Part shown: positions 1 through 7,853 of the stretch, piece after piece
Layout: every line of letters starts with the position of its first letter
Numbering within the stretch: position 1 is the stretch's first letter
Assembly: GCA_045617525.1 (NCBI GenBank)
Contig: JAZLIT010000111.1
Coordinates: 1-21,114 of the forward strand
Source of the DNA: JAZLIT01 sp045617525
Lineage (GTDB): Bacteria; Bacillota; Bacilli; Bacillales_A; Planococcaceae
Length of the DNA: 21,114 nt
Direction of reading: 5' to 3'
Translations under genes and position numbers: made by a program
Notes under the pieces: generated by a model
What the model saw: the letters and a program-made list of their open reading frames with translations, nothing else
Databases searched by the model: none
What the model was told of the DNA's origin: nothing

Positions 1-539
1 TTATTTTCATTGGCCCCAATAATGTCGTGCGAACGATCACCTATCATGACGCAGCCATCAGCACTCGATAAATGCAGTTGTTTCATCACCTCTAGAATCA
101 CCTCGGCCTTTGCCGTTCTTGTCCCATCTAACTCACTTCCAACAATACAGTTGAAAAAGTGATGCAAATTAAAATGATGTAAAATCGCTTCGGCAAATAC
201 AGTTGGCTTCGATGTTGCTACCGCAAGTTTAAGCCCTTGAGCGCGTAATGCTGTCAGCAATTCAGCTATGCCAGTATAGACTTCGTTTTCAAACATGCCT
301 TTTTCCTTAAAGCGCTCTCTATAGTATTGCAGCGCTTCTTGAACTTGCTGATCATTCATATCGTAATAGGTTTTAAAACTCTCCTGCAATGGTGGTCCAA
401 TAAACGGTGTTAGTTGTTCTGAATTCTTAACCTCAATCCCCATTTTTTTTAATGCGTAGTGCACGCTTTTCGTAATGCCCTCTTTTGGGTCCGTCAGTGT
501 TCCATCTAAATCAAATAGTATTACAGAATATTTTTGCAT
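1..539 (-). CDS. HAD-superfamily phosphatase, phosphoglycolate phosphatase-like (partial, runs off left edge)
   Basis: This gene probably encodes a soluble phosphomonoesterase acting on small phosphorylated metabolites. About 179 residues are visible from the ATG at 539-537, and the frame stays open to base 1, so the C-terminus is outside the window. HAD motif I is clear near the N-terminus (FDLDGTLTD, nucleophile Asp10 and Asp12). Motif II (VATSK) lies mid-protein, and motif IV (MIGDRSHDIIGA) sits just before the edge. The cap lies between motifs I and II, as in subclass I phosphatases of the Gph/PpaX type. An AAGGAG ribosome binding site precedes the ATG. It is divergent from the next gene. 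The substrate cannot be told from sequence; phosphoglycolate and pyrophosphate are the usual family assignments. Confidence 0.9.
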   Translation of the reverse strand, partial: MQKYSVILFDLDGTLTDPKEGITKSVHYALKKMGIEVKNSEQLTPFIGPPLQESFKTYYDMNDQQVQEALQYYRERFKEKGMFENEVYTGIAELLTALRAQGLKLAVATSKPTVFAEAILHHFNLHHFFNCIVGSELDGTRTAKAEVILEVMKQLHLSSADGCVMIGDRSHDIIGANEN

Positions 540-687
540 AAGTCGCTCCTTCTTAGATAATCTTTTTTAAAAGTTATGTATGTATTTAAAAAATTGTATC
601 AAACAAGTTGTTAAGAACACAAGGAGAATAAGGATTACTATTTTTGATTCGGGAATACTAAATCATGTAGAAAGGAGTAGATATGAA

Positions 688-1155
688 ATGCGTAAATTTT
701 GGCTATTAATGGCAACATTACTTGTTACAATTGGTTTAGTTGCTTGTGGCGACAAGGATAAGGTCACAAAAGATGGAAGCACGAATACTGAAGATGCAAA
801 TACTGGAGGTACGACATCTGAGCCTGCAGTAACAACGGATTATCCATTTGTAGAATTTTCACTTGATGTAGATTACACAGCAACTACATCCTATGAAGTA
901 AGCTATGAGCGCGAAGTGGATGGAACGGAAGCTTCAATCGAGGACGAGGTGAAAAAAGAGAAATATGAGGGAAATGTGGCATTCGACAAGCTCGATCCTT
1001 TATTTAAGCAATTTACCTTCGATGCAACAACACCAAACGCAGATGTAATTGCTCAAGTCGTTGAAGTGTTAAAACTAGACCCAAACTATTTACAATTTGA
1101 ATTAAAAGTACGCTTTTCTGATGGTACTGTAAAAGAATATTTAGAATTGAAATAA
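688..1155 (+). CDS. YusW-like lipoprotein
   Basis: A 155-residue secreted lipoprotein. The N-terminus has Arg2-Lys3, a hydrophobic stretch and the lipobox LVAC with Cys20. A short Asp/Thr/Gly-rich linker follows, then a globular domain of about 105 residues. The domain starts at YPFVEFSLDVDY and ends in a LKVRFSDGTVKEY-type strand, which I recognise as the YusW family of Bacillus; its function is unknown. I chose the ATG at 688 because AAAGGAG ends 10 bases upstream and a signal peptide starts there. The longer in-frame ORF from 580 would put 36 unlikely residues before the signal peptide. It is a single-gene unit closed by a hairpin. Confidence 0.8.
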   Translation: MRKFWLLMATLLVTIGLVACGDKDKVTKDGSTNTEDANTGGTTSEPAVTTDYPFVEFSLDVDYTATTSYEVSYEREVDGTEASIEDEVKKEKYEGNVAFDKLDPLFKQFTFDATTPNADVIAQVVEVLKLDPNYLQFELKVRFSDGTVKEYLELK

Positions 1156-1161
1156 CACAAT

Positions 1162-1210
1162 AAACCGCGTAATCATGGCTAAATGTCGATGAATTCGCGG
1201 TTTTAATTTA
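1162..1210 (+). terminator. Rho-independent terminator of the YusW-like gene
   Basis: An 8-bp stem AAACCGCG (1162-1169) pairs with CGCGGTTT (1196-1203) across a 26-base loop. A T-rich tail follows, and it begins 6 bases after the stop codon. The long loop makes it a weaker call than the others in the window. Confidence 0.6.
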
Positions 1211-1277
1211 GTGATTTTTCAAAGTGACGCGGGTGTTGGCAAATTTGAATACGGTTTAGGACAATACTGAGGAAAAT

Positions 1278-1985
1278 TCAACAACGGACATGCTTGCGCT
1301 TAAAGCCTATGCGCCCTTTCGCAACATCCTTTTCAATAATTTCAGCTGCATTTAAGAAAGTGCTCTTTTTCGCGTCCTTCTTAATTTCAACAAGACCGAC
1401 TTCTTTCGCAATTTCGAGCGCCATCTCATGTAAAGGAATAAATGAAACCCCTACTGTCGTAATGAAATTATTCATTGCTATTTTAGTGCGTTTTGGACTC
1501 TCATGAATCGTAGCTCTGACCATTTCAAGCATCCCAATAATCTTAGAATTGTCGAATTCATAATCCTTACGATTGCCAAGTAACCAGCAATAACAGCTCC
1601 AACCCGCAGACATTTTTAATTCTTCGCCACTTGCAATCCAAGCATCAGCAACATCCTGTGCGATATCCGCCTCTGCTAGAGTGACAGCCACCACATAATC
1701 TTAAATCATATAAAAGTAAGCCTGTTCAATCCAACGATTAAAATCGGCGGCCCTCATTGCTTTTGGGTCCGCGATAATGCCTGCAAAATACATTGCATCA
1801 TAATTTCCGCTAGCATAAAGCTCTTCTGCAAGTGCTTGATTGATTATAATCTGCTTTACCATTGGCTTCATCGCACCAGTCGCAACACCAAAGACAGGTT
1901 CACGCGCTCCATTGCTCATATAGATTTTCTTCATTCGTTCTTTGCCGAGCGCCTGCAATTCCTGCATGACTGTTTGCATGTCCAT
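1278..1985 (-). pseudogene. DNA alkylation repair protein (AlkD-like HEAT-repeat family), interrupted by an in-frame stop
   Basis: Two stretches in the same frame together match the DNA alkylation repair family (PF08713-type alpha-helical HEAT-like proteins that remove alkylated bases). The first has KKIYMSNGAREPVFGV near the N-terminus, and the second ends with GRIGFKRKHVRC, typical of this roughly 230-residue family. A TAA at 1703-1701 splits them: the reading is YFYMI, stop, DYVVAVTL, where relatives have a Ser (YWYMISEY type). One C-to-A change in a TCA Ser codon would be enough. Without the stop the protein would be 235 residues, a normal length. The ATG at 1985 is preferred to an upstream GTG at 1994, because GGAG lies 8 bases before it. 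The N-terminal fragment alone lacks most of the fold. Confidence 0.85.
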
Positions 1986-2048
1986 TGAATTCACTCCAAT
2001 CCTCTTGATTCATTTAAAAATTGGCGAGAAATTGATTCAAGACCTATT

Positions 2049-2569
2049 CTAGCCCTGAAGATAATCAATAACGCTTTTTATGTAAGTATCTACAGGTTTT
2101 GATGAATCTACAACTAAGAAATTCTGATTTGGTGGTCGCTTACTGTAATGTACAGTTTTAATAAACGCATCATACGAATCAAATTTCTTTATTTGACTTA
2201 CCATACGATTTCTAGTTTTTAATCTGTTGTTCACATTCGCAAAATCCTCATTTAAGCATTCCACGTATTTATAAGTAGCATTATAGGTTTCTGCAAGTTG
2301 CATTCCCTTTTCAATCATTTCATTATAAAGGCACGGGCTATCAAAAATTACATTGTGATTTTGCGCGAGTAGCGATTCAATCAATGCCCAATCAATATGA
2401 TACGATGTTGGCCCAGCAAGTTCCATTGGAAAATGCCCATCCACTTTTTCTAGCAATGCCGTTTTTGTCACATCGTGGTCCACAATTACTACATTCAGTT
2501 TTTCTTGAGTCGCTTTGTAAGTGTTGATTTTCCTGAGCCAGGAACGCCTGACATTTGTAAAAAAAACAT
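2049..2569 (-). pseudogene. P-loop ATPase/small kinase (zeta-toxin/AAA-like), frameshifted after Walker A
   Basis: A good GGAGG site and the ATG at 2569 start a frame reading MFFLQMSGVPGSGKSTLT, a textbook Walker A motif, but this frame hits TGA after 24 codons. From base 2516 a second frame continues as KATQEKLNVVIVDHDVTKTALL and runs without stop to 2049. The two join perfectly if one A is restored in the AAA run at 2514-2516, giving a 173-residue ATP-binding protein. The second part contains VIFDSP (Walker-B-like) and an Arg-rich lid region (NNRLKTRNRM). Family members are uncharacterised small phosphotransferase-like ATPases. As read, no single product carries both the P-loop and the rest of the fold. 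Confidence 0.8.
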
Positions 2570-2679
2570 CGCTAATCCCTCCAAATCAATTGTAAAACGA
2601 GCTACTATAAGTAGTTTTACTCGGCTTCGAGGCTTAGAGTCATCATTACTTTACTCGGGGCAATTTTTAAAATTGTTTC

Positions 2680-2718
2680 AAAAAAAACAGACAGGCTCCT
2701 ATTAAAGGAACTTGTCTG
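2680..2718 (-). terminator. Rho-independent terminator of the pst-phoU-regulator operon
   Basis: On the minus strand CAGACAAG (2718-2711) pairs with CCTGTCTG (2695-2688), and an inner 4-bp stem extends the hairpin. Eight U residues follow (2687-2680). It begins 7 bases after the stop of the regulator gene, so it ends the whole operon. Confidence 0.9.
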
Positions 2719-2724
2719 CCTCGG

Positions 2725-3408
2725 TCACTTATTAAAATAATAGCCAATACCACTTTTTGTTTTAATCCATTTTGGCGTACTAGGCCTATCTTCAATCTTC
2801 TCTCTCAGACGGCGAATATGTACATCAACACGACGTCGATCACCATCTGATAACGCAAGCATCGTAATGATTTCCTCTCTTGAAAAAACCTCACTTGGAC
2901 GGCCTAGCAAATGTGTAAGCAATTTAAATTCGATATAGGTTAGTGATAGCTCCACCGTATTTTTAAATACCTTTAATGCATTAAAGTCGATTTTAAATGG
3001 CCCGACAGTTAGACAGTCCCCACTTACTCTGTGTGTCGTCTCTTTTTCATATCGCTCTAAATGAATACGGAGACGTGTCATTAATTCACGTGTACCAAAA
3101 GGTTTGCGAATATAATCCGTTGCCCCAAGCTCTAATGCTACCACACTATCAATTTCATCGATTCGTGTACTAACCATTAATATTGGCATTGAGTTATTGC
3201 TACGCACTCGTCTACATACCTCAATACCTTCCATATCAGGTAAATCCCATTCAAGAATAATGGCTGCAGGTGGTCGATTCGAAACGACATCTAATGCCTC
3301 TTTACCAGAATAGACACAACGAACAAGATAGCCATTTTTCTCAAACTTATCTTTCATTAAACTAGATGAAGCCTTATCTTTTTCAACAATTAATAGTGTT
3401 TTCATCAT
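2725..3408 (-). CDS. OmpR/PhoB-family response regulator with degenerate receiver, last gene of the pst-phoU operon
   Basis: A 227-residue two-domain regulator. The receiver spans roughly residues 3-120 and the winged-helix DNA-binding domain 130-227 (LTYIEFKLL, recognition helix VDVHIRRLREKI, C-terminal hairpin IKTKSGIGYYF). Aligned with PhoB, the phospho-acceptor Asp53 is Glu53 (IILEWDLP where PhoB has ILLDWMLP), and the acidic pair is Glu9-Lys10 instead of Glu-Asp. The switch Ser (MVSTR) and conserved Lys (IRKPF) remain. No histidine kinase gene accompanies it. It follows phoU by 33 bases and shares its terminator, so it is probably co-expressed with phosphate uptake. The start is uncertain: ATG at 3408, ATG at 3405 or GTG at 3420 are possible. 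3408 fits PhoB numbering and lies 13 bases after AAAGGG. Confidence 0.9.
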   Translation of the reverse strand: MMKTLLIVEKDKASSSLMKDKFEKNGYLVRCVYSGKEALDVVSNRPPAAIILEWDLPDMEGIEVCRRVRSNNSMPILMVSTRIDEIDSVVALELGATDYIRKPFGTRELMTRLRIHLERYEKETTHRVSGDCLTVGPFKIDFNALKVFKNTVELSLTYIEFKLLTHLLGRPSEVFSREEIITMLALSDGDRRRVDVHIRRLREKIEDRPSTPKWIKTKSGIGYYFNK

Positions 3409-3441
3409 AAATAAGCACACGCCCTTTACTCAACTCAAGCA

Positions 3442-4095
3442 CTAATTCAAATCAAATAATTGCCCCTTCACGAAATACGCCGTTGACTCAGCCATATTCG
3501 TAATGTGATCCGCTGCTCGTTCAACAAAACGATTGACGAATAAAAGCTCCACAATTTCATCCGTTAATTCAGGTTTTTCCTTCAACATCGACTTTAATAA
3601 ATCGTAGTTCGCATAATTTTTCTGATCTACAACGTCATCCAATTCGCCTACATCTTTTGCTAAAGAAATATTCTCATCCACAAATGCTTGCAATGCCATT
3701 TTCAACATTTTTTGCGAAGTATTTTTCATGTCGACGATTGATGTCTTGCCTAATAATGAGTCAGTCTTGCCAATTCGAATGGTTGCCTTTGCCGTATTGA
3801 CCGCAAAATCTGCGATACGCTCAATATCTGAAGACATTTTAATCATACTTATTATCCGACGAAGGTCGCGAGCAACTGGCTGCTGCTTAGCCATTAGCCA
3901 AACTGCCATTTGATTGATTTCACCTTCTAAATCATCAATATAGGCATCCTCCTCAATTACAACAAGTGCCAACGACATATCCTGTTGCTCAAGAGCCATG
4001 AATGCTTTTTCCATCGCATAAACCGTCGCATCCACCATTTCACTCATCTTGTTTTGTAATTCAACCATATTCTTCTCAAAGTTTTCGCGAATCAT
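3442..4095 (-). CDS. phoU: Phosphate signalling/transport accessory protein PhoU
   Basis: A 217-residue cytoplasmic helical-bundle protein built from two PhoU repeats. Each carries the acidic metal-binding type of motif: residues near 50-60 (DAYIDDLEGEI) and 90-100 (KMSSDIERIADFAVNTA), mirrored in the second half by VDQKNY and NRFVERAADHITNMAE. PhoU dampens the Pst transporter and transmits phosphate status, classically to PhoR-type kinases. No such kinase is in this window. The AAGGGGG site is well placed before the ATG, and the gene follows pstB by 11 bases. Confidence 0.96.
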   Translation of the reverse strand: MIRENFEKNMVELQNKMSEMVDATVYAMEKAFMALEQQDMSLALVVIEEDAYIDDLEGEINQMAVWLMAKQQPVARDLRRIISMIKMSSDIERIADFAVNTAKATIRIGKTDSLLGKTSIVDMKNTSQKMLKMALQAFVDENISLAKDVGELDDVVDQKNYANYDLLKSMLKEKPELTDEIVELLFVNRFVERAADHITNMAESTAYFVKGQLFDLN

Positions 4096-4106
4096 TATTA
4101 TCCCCC

Positions 4107-4907
4107 TTATCCGAATCGTCCTGTTACATAGTCTTCCGTACGTTGATCTTGAGGTGTAGAAAAAATGACATTTGTGTCAGCGTATTCAATTACTTCTCCG
4201 TTTAAGAAGAATGCGGTTTTATCAGAAATACGGGCCGCTTGTTGCATGTTATGTGTAACGATGACAATCGTGTATTCCTTTTTCATTTGCGTAATTAATT
4301 CTTCAACCTTCAACGTTGAAATTGGGTCAAGTGCACTCGTTGGCTCATCCATTAAAATGACGTCTGGCTTCATCGCGATTGCTCGTGCAATACAAATTCG
4401 CTGCTGCTGCCCACCTGAAAGTCCAAGTGCAGATGTTTTCAAACGATCTTTTACTTCATCCCAAATCGCTGCTCCACGCAATGATTCTTCAACGATTTCG
4501 TCTAACACCTTACGATTTTTAATACCTTGCATACGTGGGCCATACGCCACATTATCATAAATACTCATCGGGAATAGATTTGATTTTTGAAAAACCATGC
4601 CGACCTTTGTGCGAAGCTTAATAACATCATTTGATTCATAAATATCTTCCTGGTCGATACTAATTTTCCCATCAACAGTTACACCATCGATTAAATCATT
4701 CATGCGGTTTAATGTGCGTAAAAAAGTTGATTTACCGCATCCCGAAGGACCGATAAGAGCCGTAACTTCTTTTTCCTTAATCGCTAATGAAACATTAAAT
4801 AATGCCTGTTTATCACCGTAAAATAGATTAAGATCATTCACCTGGATTTTTGTGTCCTGTGTCGTTGTAGCTGTTTTCCCTAATGCATTTTCGTGTGTAA
4901 TCGTCAT
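4107..4907 (-). CDS. pstB: Phosphate ABC transporter ATP-binding protein PstB
   Basis: A 266-residue ABC ATPase that powers phosphate import through PstC-PstA. Walker A is GPSGCGKST (residues 53-61), the Q-loop is at VFQKSN, the signature is LSGGQQQR, and Walker B with D-loop reads VILMDEPTSALDP. The H-loop His lies in IVTHNMQQA. The C-terminal EDYVTGRFG is characteristic of PstB. The start at 4907 follows AAAGGAG. It lies 18 bases after pstA in the operon. Confidence 0.97.
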   Translation of the reverse strand: MTITHENALGKTATTTQDTKIQVNDLNLFYGDKQALFNVSLAIKEKEVTALIGPSGCGKSTFLRTLNRMNDLIDGVTVDGKISIDQEDIYESNDVIKLRTKVGMVFQKSNLFPMSIYDNVAYGPRMQGIKNRKVLDEIVEESLRGAAIWDEVKDRLKTSALGLSGGQQQRICIARAIAMKPDVILMDEPTSALDPISTLKVEELITQMKKEYTIVIVTHNMQQAARISDKTAFFLNGEVIEYADTNVIFSTPQDQRTEDYVTGRFG

Positions 4908-4925
4908 TTGTATGCTCCTTTATAA

Positions 4926-5756
4926 TTAATAATCCGCTTTATTGAATTTTTTCGAAATGTAGGTTGCTGATAAATTTAGCGCTAAAATGATTGCAATCAA
5001 TACAATACCAATTGCTGCTGCAAGTCCGATATCACCAGATTCCTGCGTCACTAAATAAGAATGAACTGTTAACGTACGAGCTGATGAGAAGATGCTATCT
5101 GGCATCGCTGCAACTGTACCAGCAGTTAAGAAAATTGCCGCTGATTCACCAACAATACGGCCAATCGATAAAATTACACCAGTCAAAATCCCCGGCATCG
5201 CGCTCGGTAAAATGACTTTATAAAGTGTTTGCAATTTCGTGGTACCAAGTGCAAGTGATCCCTCGCGATACGTATTTGGCACCGTTTTTAATGCTTCCTC
5301 CGTCGTACGAATAATAACAGGAAGTACAATAATCGTTAAAGTTAAGCTCGCTGCGATTATCGACATACCAAGCTTTAAGTAAACAACGAAGAACACTGCT
5401 CCAAATAATCCGTAAATAATCGATGGAATACCTGTTAAGCTTTCAGTAGCAAAACGAATAACGCGTACCATGCGTCCTTGTTTTGCATACTCTTGCAAAT
5501 AAACTGCCGCTAAAATCCCGATTGGCGTCGCAATAACCAGTGAAATCAAAATCATTAATATGGTTGTCACGATCATTGGGAAAATCCCACCGCCACCAAT
5601 TGGTGAATAATCTCCGAAAATAAAATCAATGCTTATATATGAAAAGCCTTTATAGAATAAGTAGCCGACAATTATGACTAGGACAGCGACAGATAAAGCT
5701 GCTGCCCCCCATAGCATGCCACGTAACATGAAATCCTTTGCTTGGCGAGCGTTCAT
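4926..5756 (-). CDS. pstA: Phosphate ABC transporter permease PstA
   Basis: A 276-residue inner-membrane permease with about six transmembrane segments. The cytoplasmic coupling motif is EALKTVPNTYREGSLALGTT, where the EAA-loop contacts PstB. It pairs with PstC. The ATG at 5756 is preferred over the in-frame GTG at 5768: the AAAGGTGG site lies about 8 bases before the ATG, and this start sits one base after the pstC stop at 5760-5758. That tight junction suggests translational coupling. Confidence 0.96.
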   Translation of the reverse strand: MNARQAKDFMLRGMLWGAAALSVAVLVIIVGYLFYKGFSYISIDFIFGDYSPIGGGGIFPMIVTTILMILISLVIATPIGILAAVYLQEYAKQGRMVRVIRFATESLTGIPSIIYGLFGAVFFVVYLKLGMSIIAASLTLTIIVLPVIIRTTEEALKTVPNTYREGSLALGTTKLQTLYKVILPSAMPGILTGVILSIGRIVGESAAIFLTAGTVAAMPDSIFSSARTLTVHSYLVTQESGDIGLAAAIGIVLIAIILALNLSATYISKKFNKADY

Positions 5757-5757
5757 A

Positions 5758-6672
5758 TTAATGACCACCTTTCGCAGTTAATCGTGAAAGCACGAAATTT
5801 AATAATAAAATGAATGAGAATAACACGATTCCCGTTGCAAACAGCATTTCTTGATGCGTGCCAGCTGCATAGCCCATTTCTAGGGCAATATTTGTCGTTA
5901 AAGGACGAACACTATCTGTTAAGCTCATTGGCACAATTAGCGCATTCCCTGCCACTAATATAACCGCCATCGTTTCCCCTAATGCACGACCTAAACCCAA
6001 AACTATCGCCGCCATTATCCCTGATTTTGCTGCTGGAACAACTACTTTGAAGATTGTCCCAATTTCAGAAACACCTAATGCAAGTGACCCTTCGCGATAG
6101 GCTTTTGGCACCGCACGAATCGCCGTCTCTGCCACAGTCACAATTGTCGGTAACATCATAATCGCAAGTACGATGATTACTGCAATTAAGCTTTGACCAC
6201 GCGCTAAACCTAAATTATTTTGCAAAAATGGTACGATTATCGCTAAACCAAATACCCCGTATAATACTGATGGAATCCCAGCTAAAAGCTGTATTGCTGG
6301 CGAAACGATTTTCGCAATGCGCTTCGGTGCAATTTCAGCTAAGAAGATTGCTGTAAATAAACCTATTGGGACGCCGATTAGTAAGGCGCCAATCGTTGCA
6401 TAAATACTCGCCACGATCATTGGGAATATCCCGAACTTATCCTCACTCGGTACCCAATATTTACCAAATATGAAATCAAAGAAACTGTAGCCACCTGTTA
6501 TGAAAGGATTTGCACCCTTGAAAAACACAAAGCCAACGATTAGTAATAAGCTAAGTACCGATAATAGTGCACAGGCTAAGAATAGCTTTGATGAAAGTTT
6601 TTCAAAGAAGTATTTCCTGGCATTTCCTTTTGTAATTTGCTGTGTTATTTCTGCTTGTTTTTGAGTCGTCAT
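5758..6672 (-). CDS. pstC: Phosphate ABC transporter permease PstC
   Basis: A 304-residue permease with a cytoplasmic N-terminal tail, a first hydrophobic segment at about residues 28-50, and five more segments in the permease core. The coupling loop reads ETAIRAVPKAYREGSLALGVS, near-identical in pattern to the one in PstA, as expected for paired permeases. A GGAGG site precedes the ATG at 6672, 22 bases after the pstS stop. Confidence 0.96.
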   Translation of the reverse strand: MTTQKQAEITQQITKGNARKYFFEKLSSKLFLACALLSVLSLLLIVGFVFFKGANPFITGGYSFFDFIFGKYWVPSEDKFGIFPMIVASIYATIGALLIGVPIGLFTAIFLAEIAPKRIAKIVSPAIQLLAGIPSVLYGVFGLAIIVPFLQNNLGLARGQSLIAVIIVLAIMMLPTIVTVAETAIRAVPKAYREGSLALGVSEIGTIFKVVVPAAKSGIMAAIVLGLGRALGETMAVILVAGNALIVPMSLTDSVRPLTTNIALEMGYAAGTHQEMLFATGIVLFSFILLLNFVLSRLTAKGGH

Positions 6673-6694
6673 GACCTGAGTCCTCCATTATCAA

Positions 6695-7522
6695 TTATTT
6701 AGTAAGTGGTATTGCACCAGCAGATTCCACAATAGTTTGTCCTTCAGCTGTTAAAATAAAGTCCATAAACTGCTTTGCTGCATTTGGCACATCTGCTTTA
6801 TGAACAAACAAGAATGGGCGTGATAAAGAATATGTCCCATTTAATACGTTCTCAGACTTTGCCTCGATTCCATTAATGTTCATCGTCGAAATTGAATCAT
6901 CGATATATTCAAATGAAATAAAGCCAATTGCATGTTTATTCATTGCTACTGTCGTTTTAATATTTCCATTACCACTTGCAACGATTGCATTTTGAATAAG
7001 CTGTCCTGATTTATAGCCAACAATTTCTTGGAACGCATCCCGTGAACCCGAACCATCTTCACGCGACACAACAACAATCTCCATATCTTTGCCACCTAGG
7101 TCCTTCCAATTCGTCACATCACCAGTAAAAACTTGCTTCACCTGCTCCATTGTTAGGTTCTTCACAGGGTTCGATGGATGCGTCACGATTACAATACCGT
7201 CATAAGCAATAATTAATTCTTCTATACCACTGTCGATTTCTTCTGGCTTTAAGTCTCGTGAAGACATCCCGATTTGAGATACACCATTCATTGCATTAGC
7301 GATACCCGCTGAAGATCCTATTTGATTTACTTCAATCTTTACGCTTTCAATTTCTTCATATTCAATGGCCAATTTTTCAGCTAAAGGTCCGACTGAAGTT
7401 GAACCAGATATCGTAATAGTTGATCCACCAACTTCTAGTCCTTGATCATCATTATTACCACACGCTGTTAATACAGTTAAAACCAGTAATAGGCTCATAA
7501 TAGAGTAAATTCTTTTTTTCAT
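6695..7522 (-). CDS. pstS: Phosphate-binding lipoprotein PstS
   Basis: A 275-residue extracellular solute-binding lipoprotein that captures phosphate for PstCAB. The signal peptide MKKRIYSIMSLLL ends in the lipobox LTAC (Cys21). Phosphate-contacting motifs of the PstS family are visible: ISGSTSVGPL near residues 39-48 and SREDGSGSRDAF mid-protein, with GIGFISFEY-type packing (HAIGFISFEY) in domain II. It is the first gene of the operon, behind an AAAGGCGGGG site, with Pho-box-like repeats about 70-110 bases upstream of the start codon. Confidence 0.96.
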   Translation of the reverse strand: MKKRIYSIMSLLLVLTVLTACGNNDDQGLEVGGSTITISGSTSVGPLAEKLAIEYEEIESVKIEVNQIGSSAGIANAMNGVSQIGMSSRDLKPEEIDSGIEELIIAYDGIVIVTHPSNPVKNLTMEQVKQVFTGDVTNWKDLGGKDMEIVVVSREDGSGSRDAFQEIVGYKSGQLIQNAIVASGNGNIKTTVAMNKHAIGFISFEYIDDSISTMNINGIEAKSENVLNGTYSLSRPFLFVHKADVPNAAKQFMDFILTAEGQTIVESAGAIPLTK

Positions 7523-7593
7523 GATTGATCCCCGCCTTTGTTTCTTTCATGACTTAACTTTACAAAACAATCGTTAAGCTACTGTTCTAGCAA

Positions 7594-7674
7594 TGTTAAT
7601 GTTATGTAAATTGTGTTTGTGTGTAAATTTGACGTAAATAATATGTTTAAAATGGATCTTTCTTTTTATGTAAA
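7594..7674 (-). promoter_or_regulatory. Candidate Pho box upstream of pstS
   Basis: On the minus strand there are TTAACA (7599-7594), TTTACA (7610-7605), TTTACA (7627-7622) and TTTACG (7638-7633). They form two pairs with 11-base spacing inside each pair and 17 bases between pairs. A weaker TAAACA lies at 7649-7644, again 11 bases on, and another TTTACA at 7674-7669. PhoP of Bacillus binds TTAACA-like repeats about 11 bases apart, so this fits phosphate control. No convincing -10 hexamer was found, and the background is AT-rich. Confidence 0.5.
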
Positions 7675-7761
7675 TGCGGGTATTACAAGGGGCGATGCCA
7701 TATTTTTAGCGAATATTGTCTTAATTTATTATGTTTCAATACTATAGAATTATAAATTCGC

Positions 7762-7786
7762 TTAACATATACTTCACATATTTACA
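7762..7786 (+). promoter_or_regulatory. Second TTAACA-like repeat cluster, opposite orientation
   Basis: TTAACA (7762-7767), TTCACA (7773-7778) and TTTACA (7781-7786) lie on the plus strand about 170 bases upstream of the main pstS cluster. The first two are 11 bases apart. No plus-strand gene follows, so if functional it would be a distal site for pstS. Chance is a real alternative. Confidence 0.2.
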
Positions 7787-7805
7787 TTGCTGTAATATAA
7801 AACAA

Positions 7806-7844
7806 AAAAACTACCGACAATTCACGTCATTGTCGGTAGTTTTT
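7806..7844 (-). terminator. Strong bidirectional-looking terminator
   Basis: A perfect 12-bp stem, ACTACCGACAAT (7810-7821) with ATTGTCGGTAGT (7829-7840) and a 7-base loop, is flanked by an A run on the left and a T run on the right. On the minus strand it closes the histidine phosphatase/acetyltransferase unit. It begins 9 bases after the reconstructed acetyltransferase stop (7854), which supports that longer reading frame. Confidence 0.9.
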
Positions 7845-7853
7845 ACGTTTTCA

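Noticed and set aside
580..687. Longer N-terminus for the YusW-like lipoprotein
   Set aside because: The extra 36 residues would bury the signal peptide and lipobox, and the best RBS is directly before the ATG at 688.
2511..2520. Programmed -1 ribosomal frameshift in the P-loop gene
   Set aside because: The local sequence CTTACAAAG is not a canonical slippery heptamer and no downstream pseudoknot is evident; a simple deletion or read error is more likely.
4165..4560. A 131-codon plus-strand ORF inside pstB
   Set aside because: It is a shadow of the conserved pstB frame on the opposite strand, with no RBS or family features.
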